From Coraliomargarita_B sp036735565 (lineage in GTDB: Bacteria; Verrucomicrobiota; Verrucomicrobiia; Opitutales; Coraliomargaritaceae), in contig DAINOC010000026.1 of the NCBI GenBank assembly GCA_036735565.1, forward strand, positions 1 through 31,159: DNA of 31,159 nucleotides, in the 5' to 3' direction. This document shows, one piece after another, positions 9,024 through 17,001 of the stretch. The notes under the pieces are model-generated. The model searched no databases. It was given only the letters and a program-made list of their open reading frames with translations, and had not been told where the DNA came from. Numbering within the stretch: position 1 is the stretch's first letter; every line of letters starts with the position of its first letter. The position numbers and the translations under genes are program-made.

Positions 9024-9752
9024 ATGTCTCTGAAAACCAATGACGCTCCCGAGGGCATTCTCCTCGTCGATAAGCCCCAGGGCATCACCTCGCACGATGT
9101 GGTGTCGAAGCTGCGGCGTATTTTCCAGATGAAAAAAATCGGGCATGCGGGCACGCTCGATCCCATGGCCACGGGACTTTTGATCATGCTCATCGGCAAG
9201 GCCACCAAGGTCTCGCAATACATGATGAGCATGGACAAGGAATACACTGGAACCGTCCGGCTCGGCCAGATCACCGACTCGCAGGATGCCGAGGGCGAGC
9301 TGCTGGAAGAGCGGCCCGTGCCGGAACTATCCGAGGCGGATGTGCGCGCTCAGATGAAGGGCTTCCTGGGAGACCAATACCAGCTCCCGCCGATGTTTTC
9401 GGCCAAGAAGATCAACGGACAAAAACTCTACAAGCTGGCCCGCAAAGGGCAGACGGTGGAGCGGGAGCCCCGGGTGATCCATATCTCGAAGTTTGAGATG
9501 ACGGCCTTTGCGCTGCCCCTCGTTTCGTTCCGCGTGAACTGCAGCAAAGGCACCTACGTGCGCACCATCGCCCACGATCTTGGGGAGAAACTGGGCTGCG
9601 GAGGCCACCTCTGCGAGCTCCGCCGCACGGGGGTCGGCTCCTTTCGCATCGAAGATGCGCAGACCATTGAAGCCCTCGCGGAAATGTCGCCCTCGCGGTT
9701 GCGCCGTTGCCTGCTCTCGATTCAGGATACTCTGCCGAGCCACGTTCTCTAG
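9024..9752 (+). CDS. truB: tRNA pseudouridine-55 synthase TruB
   Basis: Converts U55 of the T loop of tRNA to pseudouridine. I choose ATG 9024 (242 residues); in-frame ATGs at 8988 and 9000 would add 8-12 non-conserved residues. GILLVDKPQGITSHDVV (11-27) and HAGTLDPMATGLL (41-53, catalytic Asp46) are diagnostic. The segment CSKGTYVRTIAHDLGEKLG and the GHLCELRRTGVGSF motif follow. It is shorter than E. coli TruB (314) because it lacks the C-terminal PUA-like domain. It sits 77 bases after nrnA and only five bases before ribF, in the widely conserved truB-ribF pair. Confidence 0.95.
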   Translation: MSLKTNDAPEGILLVDKPQGITSHDVVSKLRRIFQMKKIGHAGTLDPMATGLLIMLIGKATKVSQYMMSMDKEYTGTVRLGQITDSQDAEGELLEERPVPELSEADVRAQMKGFLGDQYQLPPMFSAKKINGQKLYKLARKGQTVEREPRVIHISKFEMTAFALPLVSFRVNCSKGTYVRTIAHDLGEKLGCGGHLCELRRTGVGSFRIEDAQTIEALAEMSPSRLRRCLLSIQDTLPSHVL

Positions 9753-9757
9753 CTTCC

Positions 9758-10693
9758 ATGAATCTGCCTGCCCGAGTCGATGATTTTGCCGCCCTCGCCG
9801 ATCTGAGGGCGGATCTGCACCTCGCCATCGGGGTGTTCGACGGTGTGCACCTCGGGCATAAGGCGGTGATCGAGTCGGCGATCGTCTCGGCCAAGCGGGG
9901 CGGCATCAGTGCCGTTCTGACCTTTGATCCGCATCCCAGCCGGCTATTTCGCCCGGAAGCGGCCACCCGCCTGATCATGCCGATCGACACCAAGGTGGCC
10001 AAGCTGTGGGAGTTTGGGGTCGATTGTGTGATTTGCAAGCGCTTCGACCATGCGTTTGCCGCGATATCGGCAGAGGGCTTCCTCGCGCACCTGAAGGCGG
10101 GACTGCCCACGCTGAAAGCCATCTACGTTGGAGAAAATTTCCGCTTCGGCCAGAAGCGTATCGGAGATGTGGATACGCTGGTGGAGACAGGCCGAAGCCT
10201 CGGGTTGGGGGTCTTCAGCGCCGAGCGCATAAAGCATAACGGCGAGCCGATCAGCAGCACCCGCATCCGCGGCGAGATTGAGGCCGGGCGAATCGAACAG
10301 GCCAATGACCTGTTGGGCGAGAACTACCGCAGCAGCGGCGTGGTGGTATCGGGGGCCCGGTTGGGTCGTCAGCTCGGGTTTCCCACGTTGAATCTTCCCT
10401 GGGATCCGGAGTGCCGTCCGTGCTTCGGCGTCTACCACGTGCGCTTTCGGGAGTCGGGCGCGGCCAACTGGTGCGCAGGGGTCGCCAACTACGGGGTGAA
10501 GCCCACCGTGGCTGGTGCCGGGCAACCGCCCGTTCTCGAAGTGCACGGGCTGCAGGAAACGCTGCTCGGCACAGGGGCTGCGATCGATGTGGAGTGGCTT
10601 CGTTTCATCCGGCCGGAGGAGAAGTTTGCTTCGCTGGAGGACCTGAAAGCACAGATTGCCAAAGACCGTGAGATTGCATTGAGTTGGTCCTGA
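9758..10693 (+). CDS. ribF: bifunctional riboflavin kinase / FMN adenylyltransferase RibF
   Basis: 311 residues from ATG 9758. It makes FMN and then FAD from riboflavin. The N-terminal nucleotidyltransferase domain has GVFDGVHLGHKAVI (25-38), TFDPHPSRLF (55-64), VGENFRFG (124-131) and the ISSTRIRGEI motif (165-174). The C-terminal flavokinase domain has GRQLGFPTLNL (203-213) and the VANYGVKPTV stretch. That stretch corresponds to the usual GxxNxGxxPT, here with Tyr after Asn. It begins five bases after truB and ends one base before rluD, so all three are one transcription unit. Confidence 0.95.
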   Translation: MNLPARVDDFAALADLRADLHLAIGVFDGVHLGHKAVIESAIVSAKRGGISAVLTFDPHPSRLFRPEAATRLIMPIDTKVAKLWEFGVDCVICKRFDHAFAAISAEGFLAHLKAGLPTLKAIYVGENFRFGQKRIGDVDTLVETGRSLGLGVFSAERIKHNGEPISSTRIRGEIEAGRIEQANDLLGENYRSSGVVVSGARLGRQLGFPTLNLPWDPECRPCFGVYHVRFRESGAANWCAGVANYGVKPTVAGAGQPPVLEVHGLQETLLGTGAAIDVEWLRFIRPEEKFASLEDLKAQIAKDREIALSWS

Positions 10694-10694
10694 G

Positions 10695-11645
10695 ATGGCT
10701 GACCGGATCATCGAGCACCAAGTGCCTGCGGGCACGCCGCCGTCACGGGCCGACAAATACTTTGCCGCCGTCTTTGACGATGTCAGCCGGGTGCGCCTCC
10801 AGCGGGCCTTTGATGCGGGGCAGGTTACCTTCGACGGCACTGTCATTGCGAAGCGCTTCACCATTGATCGCCCGGGCCTGCTGCGTGCGAACCTTGCGGA
10901 GGAGGCGCATGAGAAGCCGCCGCGAGCCGTCGATCTGCCGCTCGACATCGTCTTTGAGGATGCGTCGATTATAGTCGTCAACAAAGCGGCGGGCATGGTC
11001 ACGCACCCCGGCAGCGGTACCGGAGAGGATACGCTCGTGCACGCTCTTCTATATCATTGCGGGGGTGTTCTCAGTTCGGTGGGTGCTCCGGACCGGCCGG
11101 GTATCGTGCACCGTCTGGATAAGGAAACCAGCGGATTGATCCTCGTAGCCAAAACGGATCAGGCGCACCACCGGCTTGCTGCGGCCTTCAGCGAGCGTGA
11201 GACCTATAAGCGCTACACGGCGCTTGTCCTCGGGGTGCCGAAGAAAGAGTCCGGCAGCTTGCGCGAGCCGATTGGACGACACTCGGTGATGCGCACCCGG
11301 ATGGCGGTGCGCAAAGACGGCCGCGAGGCACACACCGACTACGAGCGGATGGCCCGCTACGGTCGTCTGGCCAGCCAGATCAGTTGCCGCATCCACACCG
11401 GGCGCACCCATCAGATCCGGGTGCATCTGAACCATCTCGGCCATCCGCTCTTGGGTGACGTCACCTATGGCTACCACTCCAACCGGCTGCCGGGCATCGC
11501 GGTTCCCAGGGTCATGTTACATGCTGCGGAGCTTCGGCTCACGCATCCGCTAAGCGGGGAGCCGTTGCAATTTCAAAGTGAACCGCCTGAGGATTTCGGG
11601 CAAGTAATCGACGCGCTGGTTGAGGCGACCGCCTCGGCATCGTAG
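10695..11645 (+). CDS. rluD: RluA/RluD-family 23S rRNA pseudouridine synthase
   Basis: 316 residues. An N-terminal S4 RNA-binding domain (about 17-65) is followed by a pseudouridine synthase domain with the family motif PGIVHRLDKETSGLILVAK (135-153, catalytic Asp142) and RIHTGRTHQIRVHLNHLGHPLLGD. This best matches RluD-type enzymes, which modify the helix 69 loop of 23S rRNA. RluC/RluA-like specificity cannot be separated by eye. It follows ribF with a single spacer base, so translation is probably coupled. It closes the nusA operon; no clear terminator is visible in the 67 bases after it. Confidence 0.9.
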   Translation: MADRIIEHQVPAGTPPSRADKYFAAVFDDVSRVRLQRAFDAGQVTFDGTVIAKRFTIDRPGLLRANLAEEAHEKPPRAVDLPLDIVFEDASIIVVNKAAGMVTHPGSGTGEDTLVHALLYHCGGVLSSVGAPDRPGIVHRLDKETSGLILVAKTDQAHHRLAAAFSERETYKRYTALVLGVPKKESGSLREPIGRHSVMRTRMAVRKDGREAHTDYERMARYGRLASQISCRIHTGRTHQIRVHLNHLGHPLLGDVTYGYHSNRLPGIAVPRVMLHAAELRLTHPLSGEPLQFQSEPPEDFGQVIDALVEATASAS

Positions 11646-11712
11646 GGGTCCGCCCGTTCGCCGTCCATGCGCGCGCTTGACCTCCGGCGGGATTTCGTTC
11701 GCTTTCGCGCTC

Positions 11713-12834
11713 ATGGAAGCAAATTACGAAAAACTCGCCGCTGTGCTCACCGGTTTCTCGACCCGGCTGGAAAAAGGGGAGCGCGTGCTCATCGACGCCT
11801 TCGACATTCCCGATGCCATGGTGTTGGCCCTGATCCGTGCGGCCCGCGGGCGCGGAGCGATTCCCTATGTGAACCTTCAGCGGGCGCGCATTAACCGGGA
11901 GCTGACCAACGGCATCGAGGCGGGGCAATTCGAGGCGCAGGCGGAATGGGAGCTCGAGCGGATGGAACGGATGGATGCCTACATCGCCATCCGCGGCTCG
12001 GATAATATTTTTGAGACTTCCGATGTCGATCCGGCCAAGGTTAGTCAACAAATGCGCGCCATGAAGCCCGTGCTGGATCACCGCGTAAACAAGACGAAGT
12101 GGGTGATCCTCCGCTGGCCCACACCGTCGATGGCGCAGCAGGCGCTGATGAGCACGGAGCGGTTTGAGGAGTTTTTCTTCCGCGTCTGCACTCAGGATTA
12201 CTCGCGGATGACCGTTGGGATGGAGGCGCTGAAAGCGCGGATGGAGCGGGCCGACCGGGTCGAGCTGAAGGGGCCGGATACCGACCTCCGTTTTTCCATC
12301 AAAGGGATCGGGGCAGTGGCCTGCGGCGGGCGCCACAACATTCCCGACGGCGAGGTCTTTTCCTGCCCGGTGAGGGATTCGGTGGAGGGAACCATCACCT
12401 ATAACGCGCCGACCATCTACCAAGGCGTCTCCTTTGACCGCATCCGTCTCCGCTTCGAGAAGGGGCGGATCGTTGAGGCTGATGGAACCAACCCGGACCG
12501 CCTGAACAGCATCCTCGATGCGGACGAGGGCGCCCGCTACATCGGCGAGTTTGCGATTGCCTTCAATCCGCACATTCTGGAGCCCATGCGTGACATTCTC
12601 TTCGATGAAAAAATCGCCGGCTCCTTCCACTTCACACCCGGGCAGGCTTATGAGGAGGCGGACAATGGCAACCGTTCCCAGGTGCACTGGGACATGGTGC
12701 AAATCCAGCGGCCGGAATACGGGGGCGGGGAGATCTGGTTTGACGGGGAGCTGATCCGCAAAGATGGCCATTTTGTTCCGGAAGATCTGCAAGCCTTGAA
12801 TTCCGGAGTGCTGCTCGCGGAGCCGGTTGGCTGA
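11713..12834 (+). CDS. M29-family (thermophilic-type) metallo-aminopeptidase
   Basis: 373 residues from ATG 11713. Longer in-frame starts reach back into rluD and add unrelated residues. M29 aminopeptidases (AmpS, aminopeptidase T) remove N-terminal residues using a two-metal site. Family-like features are NIPDGEVFSCPVRDSVEG (first metal Glu), IGEFAIAFNP (second Glu), and the C-terminal HFTPGQAYEEADNGN followed by SQVHWDMV, which gives the His...Tyr...His-x-Asp set. It is a little short of the usual 400-410. A TTGACC at 11677-11682 could be a -35 box, but I see no convincing -10. No signal peptide, so cytoplasmic. Probably a separate unit after rluD. Confidence 0.85.
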   Translation: MEANYEKLAAVLTGFSTRLEKGERVLIDAFDIPDAMVLALIRAARGRGAIPYVNLQRARINRELTNGIEAGQFEAQAEWELERMERMDAYIAIRGSDNIFETSDVDPAKVSQQMRAMKPVLDHRVNKTKWVILRWPTPSMAQQALMSTERFEEFFFRVCTQDYSRMTVGMEALKARMERADRVELKGPDTDLRFSIKGIGAVACGGRHNIPDGEVFSCPVRDSVEGTITYNAPTIYQGVSFDRIRLRFEKGRIVEADGTNPDRLNSILDADEGARYIGEFAIAFNPHILEPMRDILFDEKIAGSFHFTPGQAYEEADNGNRSQVHWDMVQIQRPEYGGGEIWFDGELIRKDGHFVPEDLQALNSGVLLAEPVG

Positions 12835-12917
12835 ATCTTCGTGCGGGTTCGTGTCTCCGGTCGGTCAGAGGATTCTTCAAATTGCTGTGGTTTTTACTGG
12901 ATTTGATCGGATTGCCT

Positions 12918-12925
12918 GCTAGGGT
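12918..12925 (+). promoter_or_regulatory. weak extended -10 candidate before the OmcB-like gene
   Basis: TGCTAGGGT begins at 12917 and resembles an extended -10 (TGnTAnnnT). No good -35 lies 16-18 bases upstream. It would give a leader of about 75 bases. The 172-base spacer 12835-13006 otherwise shows no hairpin or gene. Confidence 0.25.
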
Positions 12926-13006
12926 CTTTGCCTTCGCAGTCAATTTGGGCGATCCATTTTCGTTTCGTCGGATTCAACAAACAAACTAACCACACAGACA
13001 ATACGC

Positions 13007-14608
13007 ATGAATATCGTGAAAAAGTTCCTCGGAGCTTCTGCCATGGTCGGAATGGTTGCCGCCTTCGGAGTCCAGCTTGCTGTGGCTCAGGATGCCGGTA
13101 AGAATTTCACCGTTTCAGACTCCCCCTCTACGACCGTCTTCAATCTGAGGGTCCCTTCTGATAATCGCCACATCGTGGATGCGCGCAGCCAGCCACGTGC
13201 CGAGCCCGCTCCGGCGGCTGTAGTGAGTAGCGACGCCTGCGACGCCGGCTTGGTCACCGACTATGTGGATCAATATCTGGTGCGCCTCGAGAAGAGCGCC
13301 CCGGCAATCGTCGCCCTGGACACTCCCTACGATTACAACTACACCGTCGTCGCCAAGGACAAGGTGAAGAAGGTTGTCGTCGAAGAGCAAATCCCTGCTG
13401 GCACGACCTACGTCTCCAGCTCTCCGGAGGCCGAAGTTAGCGGCAGCAATGTCACCTGGACACTCTACAATCTGCAAAAGGGTGACCGCGTCGCCCTCAG
13501 CCTTACCGTTACGCCGACACAGGTCGCCGACCTCAGCAGCTGCGCGACCATCACGGCGTTCCCGGAAGCCTGCACCACGACTTCGGTTGGCGTGCCGCAA
13601 CTCGCGATCGTCAAGACCACGCCCAACGAGCGCGTGCTCCTCGGCTCCGGTGTCCCCTGGAATATCACTGTTACCAACACGGGTAACTTCTGCGCTTATG
13701 ACGTTGTCGTAACGGACACCTTGCCTTCCGGCGTCTCTCATGAGTCCGGTCAAGGCGTCCTGACCGCTGAACTCGGCACCCTCGCTCCGGGTGAAAGCCG
13801 CGACATCACTGTGAACACCAAGGCCGTCGCTGTCGGTGAGCATTGCAATACCGCAGTGGTCAATTCCTCCAACGCCGGTTCGGCTCAGGACGATGCCTGC
13901 ATCGTCATCGTCCAAACCGGACTCGAAGTGGTCAAGGAAGGCACCCCGATGCAGTTCATCGGCAAGCAGGCCTCCTACACCATCACCGCGACCAACACGG
14001 GTGATGTGCCGCTTTCTGACGTCGTCGTGACGGACACTGTTCCTTCGCAAAACCGCCTTCTCACTGCACCGGGTGCCCAGATCAACGGCAACACCGCAAC
14101 CTGGACCACCAGCCTCGGTGCTGGCGAATCCAAGAGCTTCGAGCTCACGGTTCTCGGTCTTGAAGCCGGCACCTACTGCAATCAGGTCTCGGCCTCCTCG
14201 GCCCAGTATGGCCTGAGCGGCTCGGATGACGCCTGCACTGAGTGGCGCGGCTACCCCGCACTCCTCATCGAGGTGATCGATACGCAGGATCCGCTGTTGG
14301 TTGGTGAGCAAACCACCTACATCATTCAGATCACCAACCAAGGCACAGCTTCGGACACCAACGTCAGCCTCGACGCCGTCCTTCCGGCTGAACTTGAGAT
14401 CGTCTCCGCTGCCGGTGACACCCGTGGCACGATTGATGGCAAGTCTGTCAGCTTCACACCTTACAGCGTCCTGGCTCCCAAGGAGATCATCGAGTTCCGC
14501 ATCGTGGCCCGCGCTATCGCCGAGGGCGATGCCCGCTTCCGCGCTCAGATGAAATCGGATCTGCTCCGCACCCCGGTTCCTGAAGAGGAAGCGACCCAAG
14601 TCTACTAA
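13007..14608 (+). CDS. OmcB-like cysteine-rich envelope protein with DUF11 repeats
   Basis: 533 residues. The signal peptide is 1-27 (MNIVKKFLG..., cleaved near AVAQ). After a spacer of about 50 residues come four immunoglobulin-like DUF11 repeats, at about 85-190, 195-300, 305-405 and 410-505. Each carries the N-T-G or N-Q-G turn and the V-x-D-x-L/V-P motif. Cysteines are spaced in pairs at repeat ends (SCAT...EACT, HCNT...DACI, YCNQ...DACT), as in disulfide-linked proteins. The C-terminus (TPVPEEEATQVY) recalls the end of chlamydial OmcB, the 60-kDa cysteine-rich outer-membrane-complex protein. I infer a periplasmic or outer-envelope structural role. Monocistronic, with a strong terminator. 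C-ending codons dominate, consistent with high expression. An adhesin role is possible but unsupported. Confidence 0.82.
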   Translation: MNIVKKFLGASAMVGMVAAFGVQLAVAQDAGKNFTVSDSPSTTVFNLRVPSDNRHIVDARSQPRAEPAPAAVVSSDACDAGLVTDYVDQYLVRLEKSAPAIVALDTPYDYNYTVVAKDKVKKVVVEEQIPAGTTYVSSSPEAEVSGSNVTWTLYNLQKGDRVALSLTVTPTQVADLSSCATITAFPEACTTTSVGVPQLAIVKTTPNERVLLGSGVPWNITVTNTGNFCAYDVVVTDTLPSGVSHESGQGVLTAELGTLAPGESRDITVNTKAVAVGEHCNTAVVNSSNAGSAQDDACIVIVQTGLEVVKEGTPMQFIGKQASYTITATNTGDVPLSDVVVTDTVPSQNRLLTAPGAQINGNTATWTTSLGAGESKSFELTVLGLEAGTYCNQVSASSAQYGLSGSDDACTEWRGYPALLIEVIDTQDPLLVGEQTTYIIQITNQGTASDTNVSLDAVLPAELEIVSAAGDTRGTIDGKSVSFTPYSVLAPKEIIEFRIVARAIAEGDARFRAQMKSDLLRTPVPEEEATQVY

Positions 14609-14631
14609 GACCTGAGTCCACCGACCTTTCA

Positions 14632-14666
14632 GAGGCGTCCGCAAATAGCGGGCGCCTCTTTTTTTT
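14632..14666 (+). terminator. Rho-independent terminator of the OmcB-like gene
   Basis: An 11-bp stem (14632-14642 with 14648-14658, one T-G wobble) with loop AAATA, followed by eight T (14659-14666). It starts 23 bases after the stop codon. The clearest terminator in the window. Confidence 0.9.
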
Positions 14667-14702
14667 GGAATGGTGCGGGTTTGGAGGCCCGTGGTTGGGT
14701 CG

Positions 14703-14847
14703 GGTAGGGCGCCGTCTCTGACAAGCCGTCGGGGACTGGTGGACGGAAGCCAGGTCAGGGTTTGGTTGGTGCGGATCGTTGTGGGTGGCGGCTTGCTGGA
14801 ACAGTCGTCGCTTTTTGAGTTATGCCCGTCAAGAGCGGCGCCCTACC
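14703..14847. repeat. REP/MITE-like element bounded by a 12-bp perfect inverted repeat
   Basis: GGTAGGGCGCCG (14703-14714) is the exact reverse complement of CGGCGCCCTACC (14836-14847). The match continues imperfectly inward to 20 bases (16 of 20 identical). The 121 bases between the 12-mers show no convincing gene. A related word, CGGGTAGGGCGGCGACC, stands at 3396-3412 after rsmJ, suggesting a dispersed family. No transposase accompanies it. Confidence 0.45.
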
Positions 14848-14887
14848 TTGAGGATTCCTGTTTATCGAGAAAGGTGAAGCGATGGCA

Positions 14888-15160
14888 TCACTCGCTCATC
14901 GCGGCGAGGGCGATGATGCTCTCGTAGGTGATCCACAGAAGGAGTAATACGCCGCAGATTGAGACGATGATGCGGGCCCATTTTCGTCGGCGCCGGGGCA
15001 GGTCGTAGTGCCGGAAGCCCCTCCCTATCGGCGACTGGCTGGAAATGTAGCTTCCGAGGTTGGCGCGCGCTTCATCGCCGTCCCGCCGTATCGGAGGGAG
15101 CTTATAGGCGTTGATCCTGGAGTTTCGCTCGTAACGCCATTTGTAGAAGAAATGAAGCAT
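14888..15160 (-). CDS. small tail-anchored membrane protein, unknown function
   Basis: I do not recognise it. From the ATG at 15160 it is 90 residues; another ATG at 15187 would give 99. The first 60 residues are basic and aromatic (FFYKWRYERN, LPRRRRKWAR). They are followed by one transmembrane segment (about IIVSICGVLLLLWITYESII) and a four-residue tail, so it looks C-terminally anchored with its basic domain in the cytoplasm. The positive charges just before the helix support that orientation. It is divergent from panB, whose ATG lies only 39 bases away. Either the promoters overlap or panB's promoter lies inside this gene. The longer open frame reaching 15427 runs into panB and is not real. 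Confidence 0.5.
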   Translation of the reverse strand: MLHFFYKWRYERNSRINAYKLPPIRRDGDEARANLGSYISSQSPIGRGFRHYDLPRRRRKWARIIVSICGVLLLLWITYESIIALAAMSE

Positions 15161-15199
15161 GTAATTTTTAAGTCGCACCGGAAGCATCGCCCAGCTTGT

Positions 15200-16006
15200 A
15201 TGAGCGTTCAATTTCAAAGATACCCATCCGTGAAAATAACGACCCAGACGATTCTCCGGGCAAAATCCCAACGCCCGCTTGTTGCTGTCACCGCCTACGA
15301 TGCGGTCATGGGGCGTTATGCGGATGCCGCCGGGGTCGATCTGATTCTGGTGGGTGATTCGGTGGGGACGACGCAGCTGGGTTTTGATTCGACGGTGCCG
15401 GTGACGCTGGACATGATGTGCCACCACACTGCGGCCGTCGCCCGGGCTAAGCCCAATGCCCTTTTAGTCGCCGATGTGCCTTTTGGCGTGGCACACGGGG
15501 CTTTTGAGACTTTGCTGGCTGCCTGTTGCCGTCTTCTTCAGGAGGCGGGCGCGGAAGCCGTGAAAATCGAGGGCGGTGCGGCGATGGCACCGACGATCGC
15601 GAGGCTCACCCAGGCGGGTGTCCCGGTGCTGGGGCATATCGGGCTGTTGCCGCAGCAGTTTCATCAGCTCGGGGGCTACCGCAAGTTTGGCCGCAGCGAA
15701 GAGGAGAAGTCCCTCTTGTTGGACGATGCCCTGGCCCTGGAAGCGGCGGGCGTATTTGCGGTGATCTGCGAGATGATCGACGGCACGGCGGCGGGCACCA
15801 TCGCCAGTCAGCTGGCAGTGCCGCTGATCGGCATCGGCAGCGGTCCGCACTGCGACGGACAGATCCTGGTCTGCAACGATCTCCTTGGTCTGACGACTGG
15901 CTACGTGCCGGGCTTCGTCAAAAAGTATGCGGAACTGGGTGCGCAGGCGCAGGCGGCCTTCAGTGCCTATGCTGCCGAGGTCCGCGAAGGGAAATTTCCG
16001 GAATGA
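15200..16006 (+). CDS. panB: 3-methyl-2-oxobutanoate hydroxymethyltransferase PanB
   Basis: First committed step to pantothenate and CoA: transfers a hydroxymethyl group from methylene-tetrahydrofolate to 2-oxoisovalerate. 268 residues from ATG 15200 (E. coli 264). The TIM-barrel motifs are VAVTAYDA (28-35), VGDSVGTTQLGFDSTVPVTL (51-70, metal Asp53), ADVPFG (91-96, metal Asp92), VKIEGG (121-126), GHIGLLPQQ (145-153), Glu191 in the catalytic position and GIGSGPHCDGQILV (211-224). The longer in-frame start at 15008 is rejected because it runs into the divergent small gene. Its stop overlaps the gpsA start (ATGA). No panC or panD is nearby, so pantothenate genes are scattered. Confidence 0.93.
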   Translation: MSVQFQRYPSVKITTQTILRAKSQRPLVAVTAYDAVMGRYADAAGVDLILVGDSVGTTQLGFDSTVPVTLDMMCHHTAAVARAKPNALLVADVPFGVAHGAFETLLAACCRLLQEAGAEAVKIEGGAAMAPTIARLTQAGVPVLGHIGLLPQQFHQLGGYRKFGRSEEEKSLLLDDALALEAAGVFAVICEMIDGTAAGTIASQLAVPLIGIGSGPHCDGQILVCNDLLGLTTGYVPGFVKKYAELGAQAQAAFSAYAAEVREGKFPE

Positions 16007-17001
16007 ATACCTGTGTCTTAGGAGCGGGTGCTTGGGGCACTGCCATGGCTTTGCATCTGGACCGGTGTGGTCACGCCGTTACGCTGGTGCCGCGTCGCAT
16101 GGAACACGCGCTCGCGCTGGCATCGACGCGCGAGAATACGGCCTACCTGCCGGGCTATCGTTTACCCCATCGTATCCAGATCGGTTGCGAAGTCGGTCCG
16201 GTGCTGATGGAGGCAGAGGTGGTATTTCTGGCCTGTCCGTCCAGTGCGGTGCGGGCCCTGTGTGAGCAGTTGCGTCTCCATCTGCAGGCAGCCTGGCAGC
16301 TGAAGCTCGCTCTCGCCATGTGCAAGGGTCTCGATCTGAATACCTTTCAGACGCCAGCGGAGATAGTGGAGTCCATTTTACCGGGACTGGCCTGTGGCGT
16401 GATTTCCGGCCCGACCTATGCCAGTGAAGTGGCGGCCGGACAGCCGACCGCCGTGGTTCTGGGCCTGCCGGAGACGCTGGAGGACCCGTTACGCTACCAG
16501 CAGGCTTTTAGTAATGAAGGCTTGCGCTGCTACTTGTCCACCGACGTTCGGGGCACCGAGCTGGGTGGCACCTTAAAAAACATTTACGCGATCGCTTCCG
16601 GGCTCTGCGATGGACTGAAACTCGGTGACAATGCAAAGGCGGCACTGCTTACCCGTTCGTTGAATGAGATGGTGGCCATCGGTCGGGCGCTGGGTGCGCG
16701 GCCGGAGAGTTTCTATGGGCTGAGTGGTTTCGGTGATTTGGTGGCTACCTGCAACGGGGATTGGAGCCGCAACCGGACCTTCGGCGAGCAAATCGGGCAA
16801 GGTGCTCAACCGGCGGCCATTATCGAAGTGCAAAAGACCGTCGTTGAGGGCTACCGGGCGACCAAATGTTTGATGCAGCTCTGCCGAGATGAGAAAATCG
16901 ACGCTCCGATTCTCAGCCAGATTTACGCCGTCCTCTATGAGGGCTGCTCCCCGGAATCAGGCATTCGTGCTCTCATGACCCGCGACCTCCGCGCCGAGTA
17001 G
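16003..17001 (+). CDS. gpsA: glycerol-3-phosphate dehydrogenase [NAD(P)+] GpsA
   Basis: 332 residues. Reduces dihydroxyacetone phosphate to sn-glycerol-3-phosphate for phospholipid synthesis. Motifs are the N-terminal Rossmann loop GAGAWGTAMA (7-16), CKGL (107-110), SGPTYASEV (135-143), ELGGTLKNIYAIASG (186-200, catalytic Lys192), GDNAKAALLTR (208-218) and GLSGFGDLVATC (239-250) with SRNRTFG. The start overlaps the panB stop by four bases (ATGA), so translation is coupled. After the stop there is a 305-base repeat-rich spacer. A weak hairpin (17131-17148) might end this transcript. Confidence 0.95.
   Translation: MNTCVLGAGAWGTAMALHLDRCGHAVTLVPRRMEHALALASTRENTAYLPGYRLPHRIQIGCEVGPVLMEAEVVFLACPSSAVRALCEQLRLHLQAAWQLKLALAMCKGLDLNTFQTPAEIVESILPGLACGVISGPTYASEVAAGQPTAVVLGLPETLEDPLRYQQAFSNEGLRCYLSTDVRGTELGGTLKNIYAIASGLCDGLKLGDNAKAALLTRSLNEMVAIGRALGARPESFYGLSGFGDLVATCNGDWSRNRTFGEQIGQGAQPAAIIEVQKTVVEGYRATKCLMQLCRDEKIDAPILSQIYAVLYEGCSPESGIRALMTRDLRAE

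Noticed and set aside
13115..14644. Minus-strand open frame of 509 codons opposite the OmcB-like gene
   Set aside because: It runs through the terminator hairpin, lacks a signal or domain, and the + strand has a signal peptide and repeats. It is a shadow.
14670..14927. Plus-strand open frame of 85 codons after the terminator
   Set aside because: It lies within the inverted-repeat element, has no conserved features and no promoter, and its end overlaps the small minus-strand gene.
15526..16002. N-terminal extension of gpsA into panB
   Set aside because: The frame is open by chance. GpsA begins naturally at the ATG overlapping the panB stop, with its Rossmann motif seven residues in.
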